Numbered from the stretch's first letter, positions 51,730 through 59,865 are shown. The stretch is DNA of 64,000 bases from UBA10906 sp049296695 (GCA_049296695.1 JBAQSX010000155.1:1-64000), one strand, 5' to 3'. A program made the numbers and translations. The notes: generated by a model from the sequence alone, not told the origin.

Positions 51730-52338
51730 ATGATTATAAAACACCTAGGTAGACAAGATTATCAAAGCGTTTGGCAGGCTATGCAACAATTCACCTTAGA
51801 ACGTGATGATAATACTGCCGATGAATTATGGATAGTCGAACATTTCCCTGTTTATACCTTAGGTTTAAATGGTAAACGCGAACATTTATTCAATACGGGT
51901 GATATTCCTATTATTCAAACTGACCGAGGTGGACAAGTTACTTATCACGGTTTAGGGCAATTAATAGCTTATCCATTATTCAATATCAAACGCTTAAATC
52001 TCAATATTCGCCAATTAGTGACTTTATTAGAGCAAACCATGATTAATACTTTGGCATTTTATGGCGTTAAAGCCATTGCCAAAGCCGATGCACCGGGGGT
52101 TTATGTTGATAATAAAAAAATTGGTTCTATTGGTTTACGCATTAAAAATAATGCCAGCTATCATGGTTTGAGTTTAAATAATGCAATGGATTTAAGCCCG
52201 TTTAACAATATTAATCCCTGCGGTTATGCAGGACTGCAAATGACGCAATTGCTAGATTTAAACGTTAGTATTAGTTTAAATGAACTGAGCGATACGCTTA
52301 TTCATGAATTAACTACTCTTTTATCTTATAAGCGGTAG
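51730..52338 (+). CDS. lipB: Lipoyl(octanoyl) transferase LipB
   Basis: A 202-residue enzyme that moves octanoate from acyl carrier protein to lipoyl domains such as that of GcvH. The catalytic pair is Lys130 in DNKKIGSIG and Cys164 in NPCGYAGL, and the binding motif DRGGQVTYHGLGQLIAYP is intact. Length is near normal. Its TAG stop lies within GGTAGTGCC, the terminal sequence of palindrome family C, so an insertion seems to have replaced the original 3' end. It is followed by an IS607-type element. lipA is not adjacent. Confidence 0.94.
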   Translation: MIIKHLGRQDYQSVWQAMQQFTLERDDNTADELWIVEHFPVYTLGLNGKREHLFNTGDIPIIQTDRGGQVTYHGLGQLIAYPLFNIKRLNLNIRQLVTLLEQTMINTLAFYGVKAIAKADAPGVYVDNKKIGSIGLRIKNNASYHGLSLNNAMDLSPFNNINPCGYAGLQMTQLLDLNVSISLNELSDTLIHELTTLLSYKR

Positions 52339-52357
52339 TGCCTCAAAAGAATAGGCG
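52334..52357. repeat. Family C MITE end fused to lipB
   Basis: GGTAGTGCCTCAAAAGAATAGG matches the terminal repeat of family C. Only this end is present; a degenerate opposite end lies beyond the IS607-type element. The lipB stop codon is part of it. Confidence 0.65.
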
Positions 52358-52399
52358 TAAAAAAATACCGACAAATAAAAAACCCAATAATAATAAAGT

Positions 52400-52620
52400 G
52401 ACTTTGTCTGATTTTGAAAAACAAATCATTTTTCTAGTGAGTCTTCTTATTTTTAAATCTAAGTGTTTAAGTTCTATTCATTGAACCGTTCTATTAAACC
52501 TATCCAAAGCTATCTATAGGTAGCTTTAGTGTTAATTTTCTGCTTCACAGCGGCTGGTTTCGTTCTCGTCTTGCGACTAGAGCCAGAGCCTTCCGCTCCA
52601 CAGACTGACACCGTGGAACT
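52400..52620 (-). ncRNA. Putative omega RNA at the tnpB 3' end
   Basis: TnpB nucleases use a guide RNA that overlaps the end of tnpB and runs to the element end. Here a hairpin AAAGCTA...TAGCTTT (52505-52526) spans the tnpB stop codon region and continues into noncoding DNA. Boundaries and guide are not determined. Confidence 0.3.
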
Positions 52621-53724
52621 CACGGCATAATTGGCGAGGTTAATCGCCGCATTTTGATCACGCTGATGCACAGTTTGACACTGTGGACACCTCCATTCAC
52701 GCACCGATAACGGCAGTGAATCGGCTTTAAAACCACAGTTTTTTGTTGAACACCGCTTACTAGAGGCAAACCAGCGGTCTGCTACCACCACGACACCCCC
52801 GCGCATTGTTGCCTTGTATTCGACTTGCCTGCGAAACTCAAAAAAGCCCATGTCGCTAATCGCACGGCTGAGTTTTCTGTTTTTCACCATGCCTTTAACA
52901 TTCAAGTCTTCAATGCCAATAGTGTGAAAACAGCGTGTTAAGTGGCTGGACAGTTGGTGTAGCGAGTTTTGTCGAATAAAAACAATTCGCGCATGAAGCC
53001 GTGCTATTTTTTGTTTGGCTTTGTGACGGTTGGCTGACCCTTTAATTTTTTTGCTGAGAGCGCGTGATAGACGATGGAGCTTTATCATTAATCGCTTTAA
53101 CGGTTTTGCGCCTGTGATAATTTCGCCTGTTGATAGGGTTGCCAGTGCTTTGATGCCTAAATCAACACCCACCACGCCTTGGTTTTCGGCTTTTGGTAAA
53201 TGGGATTTGTCTTCGGTTTCAACGCTGATACTGGCATACCATCGGTTAGCGATGCGGGAAATAGTTGCAGAGAGGATTTTTCCGCTGAATCGTAAAGATT
53301 CACGCATCCGCACCCAGCCTAGATTGGGGATGCGTATGCGTGAAGCCTTAACGGTGAATTGGTCGTTGGTGAGGGTAAAGCTGTCGTGATTTTTGCCTTT
53401 CTTTTTGAATTGCGGATAGTTCGCACGTCCTGAAAAAAAGTTTTTAAACGCCTCGCCTAGTTGAATAATCGCCATTTGTGGGGCGTTTTTAGTGACCTCC
53501 AGCATCCACGGAAATTGCTCACGTTTAACTGCATTTAGCTGTCTTCTTAGCGCGGCTTGTGATGGTTTAACTTGTGTATTATCCAACTTCCACGCCGCAT
53601 ATTGTGCATTCCATTCGGCTAACGCCCAGTTGTAGGAAAATCGCGCTGTACCTGCGGCTTTTTGGCAGTAGGTCATTTGTTTATTGTTCAAATCGAGAGC
53701 AATTTTATGCGCTATTATCATCAC
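52510..53724 (-). CDS. tnpB: TnpB RNA-guided nuclease (OrfB, IS605/IS607 type)
   Basis: A 404-residue RuvC-like nuclease of the TnpB family, ancestor group of Cas12. The catalytic residues are visible: Asp in VVGVDLGIKALATL, Glu in IGIEDLNVKGM and Asp in RDQNAAINL. The C4 zinc ribbon is CSTKNCG...CPQC near residues 328-352. Length is normal, so it should be active as an omega-RNA-guided DNA cutter that helps the element persist. It overlaps tnpA by 20 nt and is translated downstream of it. The basic tail (TRTKPAAVKQK) is usual. Confidence 0.92.
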   Translation of the reverse strand: MMIIAHKIALDLNNKQMTYCQKAAGTARFSYNWALAEWNAQYAAWKLDNTQVKPSQAALRRQLNAVKREQFPWMLEVTKNAPQMAIIQLGEAFKNFFSGRANYPQFKKKGKNHDSFTLTNDQFTVKASRIRIPNLGWVRMRESLRFSGKILSATISRIANRWYASISVETEDKSHLPKAENQGVVGVDLGIKALATLSTGEIITGAKPLKRLMIKLHRLSRALSKKIKGSANRHKAKQKIARLHARIVFIRQNSLHQLSSHLTRCFHTIGIEDLNVKGMVKNRKLSRAISDMGFFEFRRQVEYKATMRGGVVVVADRWFASSKRCSTKNCGFKADSLPLSVREWRCPQCQTVHQRDQNAAINLANYAVSSTVSVCGAEGSGSSRKTRTKPAAVKQKINTKATYR

Positions 53725-54337
53725 TGACCTCGTCTATTACTTTTTTGACTCCCTCGAGTATTTTTTGATTTTTACGACTACGACTGCCATAGAGTCGCGC
53801 ACTAAATACGGTGATGATTTCCAACACGTCTTTAGCTAAGTCTTCTTCAAATGTCGTGTCTTCGCCTTGATTCAAAATAATGACTTGCACGGCTTTTATT
53901 TCACAAATGGCAAACACCAATTCTGCACCAAAACGTAATAAGCGGTCTTTATGTGTCAGTACTAGCCGCCCGACTTTGTCATCGATAATGGCGTTTAATA
54001 GCCGCTTCAAACCTTTTTTCTGATAATTCATCCCTGAACCTAAGTCGCTCACGACTTCAAACATCCAGCCTTGTTTAACGCAATACAGTTCTAACACTTG
54101 TTTTTGTCGCTCTAAATCGTCCTTTTGGTCACTACTTGACACTCGCGCATACGCTACCGTCTTGCGCGGGTCTTCTTGATGAAATGTGTCGGGCTTGAGT
54201 TTGGCTAAGTCATAACGCCGATGTTTTGAATTTGTCGGTTCGGGTAGTAATTTACCTTCCTTCTCCCATCGTCTCAGCGTCGTTATCGATACGCCTAATA
54301 CTTTTGCCGCTTCGCCTATCGCTAATAATCTATCCAT
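53705..54337 (-). CDS. tnpA: IS607-family serine recombinase TnpA
   Basis: A 210-residue transposase. A MerR-like helix-turn-helix (about 5-45, AIGEAAKVLGVSITTLRRWEK) precedes a serine resolvase domain with catalytic Ser in AYARVSSSDQKDDLERQ (about 61-77) and later the helical tail ARLYGSRSRKNQK. This order is the reverse of ordinary resolvases and is diagnostic of IS607. A 16-bp palindrome covers its start codon and no ribosome-binding site is evident, so the message may be leaderless and the protein may repress itself. It is followed by overlapping tnpB. Confidence 0.93.
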   Translation of the reverse strand: MDRLLAIGEAAKVLGVSITTLRRWEKEGKLLPEPTNSKHRRYDLAKLKPDTFHQEDPRKTVAYARVSSSDQKDDLERQKQVLELYCVKQGWMFEVVSDLGSGMNYQKKGLKRLLNAIIDDKVGRLVLTHKDRLLRFGAELVFAICEIKAVQVIILNQGEDTTFEEDLAKDVLEIITVFSARLYGSRSRKNQKILEGVKKVIDEVSDDNSA

Positions 54338-54345
54338 CTGGATAG
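54330..54345 (-). promoter_or_regulatory. Palindrome over the tnpA start codon
   Basis: CTATCCA-TC-TGGATAG has 7-bp perfect arms centred on the ATG. It could be the operator of the MerR-like domain of TnpA, or a translational switch. Confidence 0.45.
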
Positions 54346-54400
54346 TATTACATAGTTTTAGTAAGATTTAAAGATAACTGTTAGTAACCCCTGTTTTTCT

Positions 54401-54415
54401 GTTTACAATGTAAAC
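54401..54415. promoter_or_regulatory. 15-bp palindrome upstream of tnpA
   Basis: GTTTACA-A-TGTAAAC is perfectly symmetric. A second one, TATACAATTTTTGTATA, lies at 54501-54517. Either could be a TnpA binding site near the element end, or regulatory DNA of the nitrate-type operon. Confidence 0.35.
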
Positions 54416-54522
54416 GGTGTAAATTTTATTCTTCAATAACTTCCACAATCATCGCTATTAAATTACTAAATGTTTCTTTATATTTTGTAATTTTTTAGAG
54501 TATACAATTTTTGTATATTTTC

Positions 54523-54544
54523 TCTCTTTTGAGGCGCTCACTGC
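54523..54544. repeat. Degenerate family C MITE end beyond the IS
   Basis: CTCTTTTGAGGCGCTCACTGCC resembles the complement of the family C terminus (CTCTTTTGAAGCACTACC) with an internal 3-nt gain. With the end at lipB it brackets the IS607-type element. Confidence 0.45.
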
Positions 54545-54797
54545 CTAGCAAACAATGTGCATCAAACCCTCACGCGCTTTTTAGCACTATTAAACAAAAA
54601 ACCTGTTTGGTGCAAATAAATGCTAAATTGCCCCGCAACTGCACATTATTTCAAATACTATCTTGTCTACATTACGACAAATCATAATAAATTTTGTTGT
54701 CTTTATTACAAATAACCCTGATTAATTTCATTAATTTAAAACTAATAGCTTGTATTTAATAGTAAATAAAAAAATAAAACTAAGCTTAACTAAAAAA
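54545..54797 (+). promoter_or_regulatory. Presumed activator region of the nitrate-type operon
   Basis: About 250 bp of AT-rich DNA upstream of a sigma-54 promoter. Half-site-like elements TTTGGTGCAAA (54606-54616) and TGCAC (54640) resemble arms of NtrC sites, but no complete GCAC...GTGC dyad is seen. Confidence 0.3.
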
Positions 54798-54813
54798 TGG
54801 CACAGCTTCTGCT
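54798..54813 (+). promoter_or_regulatory. Sigma-54 promoter of the nitrate-type transport operon
   Basis: TGGCACAGCTTCTGCT has a perfect TGGCAC at -24 and TGC at -12, with exactly 10 nt between GG and GC. Transcription would start near 54824, just before the hexaloop hairpin. Sigma-54 control fits nitrogen assimilation. Confidence 0.75.
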
Positions 54814-54829
54814 TTTGTCTTAAGCAATT

Positions 54830-54845
54830 GCTCTAATGACGGAGC
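54830..54845 (+). promoter_or_regulatory. Hexaloop hairpin in the operon leader (ANTAR target-like)
   Basis: GCTCT-AATGAC-GGAGC is a 5-bp stem with a 6-nt loop that has A at position 1 and G at position 4, the features recognised by NasR-type ANTAR antiterminators. A second hexaloop expected in such leaders is not clear. Confidence 0.45.
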
Positions 54846-54885
54846 TTAAAGCAGTACCAGTTTATTTATAGTTGTGTAACTTGAC

Positions 54886-54946
54886 AAAGGTGTCAGCAAA
54901 ACGAACACGTTCGGGGTGTTTTCGTTTTCTTGACACCTTTTTTTTT
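54886..54946 (+). terminator. Large leader terminator before the nitrate-binding gene
   Basis: AAAGGTGTCA and TGACACCTTT close a long hairpin with an inner AAAACGA/TCGTTTT stem and end in nine T. It lies inside the leader, 31 nt before the first start codon, so it should block transcription unless antitermination occurs. Confidence 0.8.
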
Positions 54947-54977
54947 GCTTAAATTTTAAAATACAGAGATAACCCTT

Positions 54978-56360
54978 ATGAAACCCATTCAATTATTAAA
55001 ACACTTAGCGGTTATTACCGTTATTAATAGTTTTATAGTAATCAGCCCTAGTTATGGCGCGGAAAAACTCGAAAAAGAAACTATTAAATTAGGCTTTATT
55101 AAATTAACCGATATGGCACCTTTAGCGGTCGCCTATGAAAAAGGTTATTTTGATGATGAAGGTTTATCGGTGCAATTAGAAGCCCAAGCCAATTGGAAAG
55201 TATTATTAGACAGAGTAGTCAGTGGTGAATTAGACGGAGCGCACATGTTAGCTCCATTACCATTAGGTACTGCTATTGGTTTTGGTACGCAAGCCGATAT
55301 TATTAGTGCCTTTACCTTAACATTAAATGGCGATGCCATTACTGTTTCTAATGATGTTTGGAAACAAATGAAACCACAAATCCCTTTAAAAGATAATAAA
55401 CCAGTGCATCCTATTAAAGCTGATACGTTAAAACCTGTATTAGAAAAATATAAAGCCGAAGGCAAACCTTTTAATATGGCAATGACTTTTCCAGTCGGTA
55501 CGCATAATTTAAAACTGCGTTATTGGCTTGCCGCTGGGGGTATTAATCCCGGATTTTACGCGCCGCCACAAGATACTTCAGGCAATATCAATGCTGAGGC
55601 TATTTTATCAGTCACTCCACCACCACAAATGCCAGCCACTATGGATTCAGGCACAATTGTGGGTTATTGCGTGGGTGAGCCTTGGAATCAACAGGCAGTA
55701 TTTAAAGGTATTGGCGTTCCTGTGATTAGTGATTATGAATTAATGCCCAATAGCTCTGAAAAAATATTTGGCGTGAGTAAATCATGGGCTGAGAAAAATC
55801 CTAAAACCCATATTGCCGTGATTAAAGCTTTAATTAGAGCCTCAATGTGGCTTGATGCTGAGAATAATAAAAATCGCAATGAAGGCGTAGAAATGTTGTC
55901 GCAAAAACAATATGTCGGCGCGGATTATGATGTTATTGCTAATAGTATGAATGGCACCTTTGAATATGAAAAAGGTGATAAACGCGTATTACCTGATTTT
56001 AATGTGTTCTTTAGACATAACGGCTCTTATCCTTATTATAGTGATGCCGTGTGGTATTTAACCCAAATGCGCCGTTGGGGACAAATTAACGAAGCAAAAC
56101 CCGATAGTTGGTATATGGATATTGCTAAAAAAGTCTATCGTCCTGATATTTATATGCAAGCGGCAAAAGCCTTAATTGCCGAAGGTAAAGCAAAAGCTTC
56201 TGATTTCCCTGCTGATAATGAATCTGGCTTTAAACCTGCGAATAATGATTATATTGATGGTGTGAGTTTTGACGCTAAAAAACCCAATGATTATTTAAAA
56301 CAATTTGCCATTGGTTTAAAAGGTAAGCAAGTCGTTAAAGACGGTAAGATTGTGGATTAA
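54978..56360 (+). CDS. nrtA: NrtA/CmpA family substrate-binding protein
   Basis: A 460-residue periplasmic binding protein of the nitrate/bicarbonate ABC transporter family. The signal peptide (about 1-28, ending SYG-A) carries no lipobox. The family start TIKLGFIKLTDMAPLAVAYEKGYF, then GELDGAHMLAPLPLGTAIG, MTFPVGTHNLKLRYWLAAGGI and VGYCVGEPWN are intact. The leader has a sigma-54 promoter, a hexaloop hairpin and a terminator, which favours nitrate/nitrite over bicarbonate as substrate. It is followed by permease and ATPase genes. Substrate is inferred from regulation and family. Confidence 0.88.
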   Translation: MKPIQLLKHLAVITVINSFIVISPSYGAEKLEKETIKLGFIKLTDMAPLAVAYEKGYFDDEGLSVQLEAQANWKVLLDRVVSGELDGAHMLAPLPLGTAIGFGTQADIISAFTLTLNGDAITVSNDVWKQMKPQIPLKDNKPVHPIKADTLKPVLEKYKAEGKPFNMAMTFPVGTHNLKLRYWLAAGGINPGFYAPPQDTSGNINAEAILSVTPPPQMPATMDSGTIVGYCVGEPWNQQAVFKGIGVPVISDYELMPNSSEKIFGVSKSWAEKNPKTHIAVIKALIRASMWLDAENNKNRNEGVEMLSQKQYVGADYDVIANSMNGTFEYEKGDKRVLPDFNVFFRHNGSYPYYSDAVWYLTQMRRWGQINEAKPDSWYMDIAKKVYRPDIYMQAAKALIAEGKAKASDFPADNESGFKPANNDYIDGVSFDAKKPNDYLKQFAIGLKGKQVVKDGKIVD

Positions 56361-56367
56361 TTCTTTT

Positions 56368-56487
56368 GTCCACTAAAGACACCAACAACACGAAAGTTTT
56401 TTAATAGTAATTTAATATCGGAGTTCAAACCTAGGTTTGTACTCCAAATATCAACCCCTTTTCGTGTCTTTAGTGCTTTTCGTGGAC
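56368..56487. mobile_element. MITE-like palindrome family D, copy 2, with family C core inside
   Basis: A 120-bp element with arms GTCCACTAAAGACACC...CACGAAA and TTTTCGTGTC...TTTTCGTGGAC. Its centre (56420-56445) is GGAGTTCAAACC/GGTTTGTACTCC, the core of family C. It lies between nrtA and the permease gene, inside the operon. Confidence 0.8.
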
Positions 56488-56508
56488 AATAACCAAACAG
56501 GTGTCATC

Positions 56509-57525
56509 ATGAATAATAAATTAATTAAATTTTTCACCATTACGGGTTTAACGTGGTTTATTCCCTTAATTAGAATTGCCGCAGGGGATAATCCCAGCCA
56601 ACAATTAAAACAATTATTCTTAATCATGGGCGTACCCATTATTGCCTTTATGATTTTTCTAGGGTTATGGAGTCTTTCCGCCTCAGGTGTAAATACCAGT
56701 TTAGGTGCAATCCCCGGGCCAGTGGCAGTATGGCAAGAAGCGGGTGGATTATTAACCGAACATTTTGCCGAACGTGAAAAAGAACACGCTTTTTATGAAA
56801 AACAACAAGAACGTAATTCTGAAAAACTCAAAGAAAATCCCAATGCGGAAATTAAAAACCGCCCTTATAACGGACAAGCCACTTATTTAGATAAAATTAA
56901 AACCAGTTTAATAACGGTATTTACAGGTTTCTTTTTAGCCTCATTAGTCGCTGTGCCATTGGGTTTATTATGTGGCATGAGTCCATTAGTTAATACCGCG
57001 ATTAATCCGTTAATTCAAATTTTTAAACCCGTCTCACCCTTAGCATGGTTGCCAATAGTGACTTTAGTAGTCAGTGCAATGTATAACGCAGGTGAGGGTG
57101 CGTGGTTTGAAAAATCCTTTTTAACCTCAGCCATTACGGTAACACTTTGCTCATTGTGGCCCACTTTAATTAATACCGCTATTGGTGTAGCGTCTATTGA
57201 TAAAGATTTAATTAATGTGGGGAAAGTATTGCGTTTAAATTGGACGACGCAAATTAAAAAAATCATTATTCCCTCATCACTGCCTTATATCTTCACAGGG
57301 ATGCGTTTATCACTGGGCGTGGGTTGGATGGTATTAATTGCCGCTGAAATGTTGGCACAAAATCCGGGTTTAGGTAAGTTTGTTTGGGATGAATTTCAAA
57401 ATGGTAGTTCTAATTCTTTAGGGCGCATTATGGTGGCGGTGTTTACTATCGGCATTATTGGCTTTTTATTAGATAGAATTATGTTTTCTTTGCAAAATGT
57501 CTTTTCATTTGCGAAAACACTTTAA
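56509..57525 (+). CDS. nrtB: Nitrate-type ABC transporter permease
   Basis: A 338-residue inner-membrane permease of the NrtB/SsuC type. One helix near residues 40-60 precedes a polar insert (about 85-125, rich in Glu/Asn/Lys), then about five helices with the binding-protein-dependent permease signature (VASIDKDLINVGKVLRLNW and LPYIFTGMRLSLGVGWM). I start at the ATG 56509; the longer frame from 56437 only adds residues encoded by the MITE. It lies 149 nt after nrtA, the gap being mostly repeat, and 13 nt before the ATPase gene. Confidence 0.9.
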   Translation: MNNKLIKFFTITGLTWFIPLIRIAAGDNPSQQLKQLFLIMGVPIIAFMIFLGLWSLSASGVNTSLGAIPGPVAVWQEAGGLLTEHFAEREKEHAFYEKQQERNSEKLKENPNAEIKNRPYNGQATYLDKIKTSLITVFTGFFLASLVAVPLGLLCGMSPLVNTAINPLIQIFKPVSPLAWLPIVTLVVSAMYNAGEGAWFEKSFLTSAITVTLCSLWPTLINTAIGVASIDKDLINVGKVLRLNWTTQIKKIIIPSSLPYIFTGMRLSLGVGWMVLIAAEMLAQNPGLGKFVWDEFQNGSSNSLGRIMVAVFTIGIIGFLLDRIMFSLQNVFSFAKTL

Positions 57526-57538
57526 TTGAGGTTGTGTC

Positions 57539-59263
57539 ATGTCTGCCTTAAAAAAACCGCTTATCTCCACGCCATTCATTAATATTATGCAGCCATCAAA
57601 TGATTCCTCTTTGCCCTTATTAGAATTAAAAGCGATTAATAAAACCTATGGCGCACATAAGGTATTAAACGATATTAATTTATCAGTACAAGCAGGTGAA
57701 TTTATTGCTATTGTCGGCTTTTCAGGCAGTGGCAAAACTACTTTAATTTCGATTATTGCGGGCTTATTAACTAGCGATAGTGGGCAGGTATTAAAAAACG
57801 GCAATGTTATTAATAGTCCCTCGCCAGACCGTGGCGTAGTTTTTCAAAATTATTCATTAATGCCGTGGCTTACCGTTTATGAAAATGTGGCTTTAGCGGT
57901 TGATGAGATTTTTAAACATTGGAATACTCAGCAACGCAAAAGTCATACTGAGCATTATATAAAAATGGTCAATTTAACCGCCGCCATGCACAAAAAACCC
58001 GCTGAACTCTCAGGTGGTATGCGTCAACGGGTCAATGTCGCCAGAGCCTTGGCGGCAAATCCTGATATTTTGTTATTAGACGAGCCATTAAGCGCGTTAG
58101 ATGCTTTAACACGCGGTAATTTGCAAGATGAGATTTTGCAAATCTGGTCACAAGAAAAAAAGACAGTGATTTTAATTACCAATGACGTAGACGAAGCCAT
58201 TTATATGGCAGACCGCGTGATTCCGCTCAACCCTAATGGCACATTAGGCTCTGATTTTATTATAGATATTGCCCGTCCACGCGACCGAACCGCGCTCAAT
58301 CACGACCCTGAATTTAAACGCTTACGCGCTGACATCACCCGCTATTTAATGGCGGTCGGCATGGACAGCACAGGTGAGCAAACTCAAAACACCATAGTTT
58401 TGCCTTCGGTGCGACCCAACACTAGCCACGATTGGCAAAACATCAACTTTAAACCTGAGCAACAGGACTTAGGTAAAGCGCGTTATTTAGAATTTTCGCA
58501 ATTATCCAAAATCTATCCCACCCCTGACGGCAACAGTACCGTTAAAGTGGTCGATGGTTTTGATTTAAAAATGAAAAAAGGCGAATTTATTTCCATTATT
58601 GGGCATTCGGGTTGCGGTAAATCCACGGTGTTATCGATGACTGCGGGCTTGAACAGCATTTCCGAAGGGGTGATTATTCTCGATAACCGCGAAATCGATA
58701 ACGCAGGCCCAGACAGAGGCGTGGTGTTTCAAGCCCCTAGTTTATTCCCGTGGCTCACCGCCTTTGAAAACGTGATGCTCGGCGTGGATAAAGTCTATCC
58801 CCATGCTAGTAGTTCTGAGCGGCGCGATATTGTGCAGTATTACTTAGTACGCGTCGGGCTTGCTGATGCTATGCAAAAGAAAGCCGCTGACCTGTCCAAC
58901 GGAATGCGCCAACGTGTCGGCATTGCGCGAGCGTTTGCCTTATCGCCTAAGTTATTGTTATTAGACGAGCCTTTTGGCATGTTAGATTCATTAACGCGTT
59001 GGGAATTGCAAGAAGTGTTAATGGAAGTGTGGCAACGCACCCAAGTCACTGCTATTGTGGTCACGCATGACGTTGACGAAGCCATTTTGCTAGCCGATAG
59101 AGTCGTGATGATGACCAACGGTCCACACGCCAAAATCGGCAAAATTGAAACCATTGACCTGCCCCGTCCAAGAACCCGTAAAGCCTTATTAACCCATCCC
59201 GATTATTACCAATACCGCGAAAGCTTATTGAGTTTTTTAGCCGAATGTGAGCATAGTCATTAA
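57539..59263 (+). CDS. Fused double ABC ATPase of the nitrate-type transporter
   Basis: A 574-residue protein with two complete ABC ATPase domains. Domain 1 (about 25-270) has Walker A GFSGSGKTT, signature LSGGMRQRV and Walker B ILLLDEPLSALD. Domain 2 (about 320-565) has GHSGCGKST, LSNGMRQRV and LLLLDEPFGMLD, the signature there being SNG rather than SGG. In cyanobacteria NrtC is an ATPase joined to a binding-like sensor domain and NrtD is a separate ATPase; here the two ATPases are joined and no sensor domain follows. It should act with the permease as a heterodimer-in-one-chain motor. Confidence 0.9.
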   Translation: MSALKKPLISTPFINIMQPSNDSSLPLLELKAINKTYGAHKVLNDINLSVQAGEFIAIVGFSGSGKTTLISIIAGLLTSDSGQVLKNGNVINSPSPDRGVVFQNYSLMPWLTVYENVALAVDEIFKHWNTQQRKSHTEHYIKMVNLTAAMHKKPAELSGGMRQRVNVARALAANPDILLLDEPLSALDALTRGNLQDEILQIWSQEKKTVILITNDVDEAIYMADRVIPLNPNGTLGSDFIIDIARPRDRTALNHDPEFKRLRADITRYLMAVGMDSTGEQTQNTIVLPSVRPNTSHDWQNINFKPEQQDLGKARYLEFSQLSKIYPTPDGNSTVKVVDGFDLKMKKGEFISIIGHSGCGKSTVLSMTAGLNSISEGVIILDNREIDNAGPDRGVVFQAPSLFPWLTAFENVMLGVDKVYPHASSSERRDIVQYYLVRVGLADAMQKKAADLSNGMRQRVGIARAFALSPKLLLLDEPFGMLDSLTRWELQEVLMEVWQRTQVTAIVVTHDVDEAILLADRVVMMTNGPHAKIGKIETIDLPRPRTRKALLTHPDYYQYRESLLSFLAECEHSH

Positions 59264-59421
59264 TCAATTATTTATTAAAAATTAATTGCTAATGGGTAGC
59301 AATAAAATAATAATCGTTAAGTAGGCATAGTTTTTGTTAGAATGATATTCGGAATTTAAAATGCTAATGTCGCATTTATAAATCCAAGGCTTTTAAATTT
59401 AATTCACTATGGAAAACTATC

Positions 59422-59784
59422 ATGAAAACTAAAAACAATTGCTTGTTGATAAGCTTAGCTATTCTCAGTTTATTATTGGCTTCTTGTGCGCAACTAAATC
59501 CTCATGCAATGGATATGAGTCAATCTATTCAAAATGCTAAAAGCTATAGCGACCACGATGCCTTAGCTAAGCATTATGAAGAAGTAGCTAAAGAAATGCA
59601 GGCAAAAGCCGATGAACATAAAAACCTGCTCGAACAATACCAAGCAAAAAGTTACCTTTACGGTAAACAAGCCCAAACTTTTAAAAGTCATTGTGAGGCT
59701 TTAATACATGCTTATCAGCAAGCCACAGAAGCTAATATGAATATGGCTAATGCCCATAAACAAATGGCATTAGATGCTAAGTAA
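59422..59784 (+). CDS. Small helical lipoprotein
   Basis: A 120-residue lipoprotein with lipobox LLAS-Cys22. The mature part is a charged helix rich in Ala, Lys, Glu and Gln (LAKHYEEVAKEMQAKADEHK), including one further cysteine (about residue 91), resembling coiled-coil periplasmic rods. No named family is recognised. It lies 158 nt after the transporter ATPase and before the outer-membrane channel gene, on the same strand, which suggests a linked envelope role. A hairpin separates it from the channel gene. Confidence 0.65.
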   Translation: MKTKNNCLLISLAILSLLLASCAQLNPHAMDMSQSIQNAKSYSDHDALAKHYEEVAKEMQAKADEHKNLLEQYQAKSYLYGKQAQTFKSHCEALIHAYQQATEANMNMANAHKQMALDAK

Positions 59785-59832
59785 TTAATACTTAAATTTC
59801 ATCATCGGCTTTAAGCTCTTAAGTTGAATTTT

Positions 59833-59865
59833 TTCTTGTTCTTGCATAACGCGCAAGAACAAGAA
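59833..59865 (+). terminator. Perfect 13-bp hairpin before the porin gene
   Basis: TTCTTGTTCTTGC and GCAAGAACAAGAA pair around ATAACGC. The tail is TTTCAAG, so it is a weak terminator at best and may instead be an mRNA processing or stability signal between lipoprotein and channel genes. Confidence 0.6.

Larger units (their letters stand above)
52358..54522 (-). mobile_element. IS607-type insertion sequence with tnpA and tnpB
   Basis: Two overlapping leftward genes, a MerR-resolvase serine recombinase and TnpB, define an IS607 family element. The limits given are outer bounds set by the flanking family C remnants. IS607 elements lack inverted repeats and target duplications, so exact ends cannot be read from sequence alone. 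Both genes appear intact. Confidence 0.75.

Noticed and set aside
56437..56508. Longer permease start
   Set aside because: The added residues come from the MITE arm; an ATG right after the element gives the expected protein.
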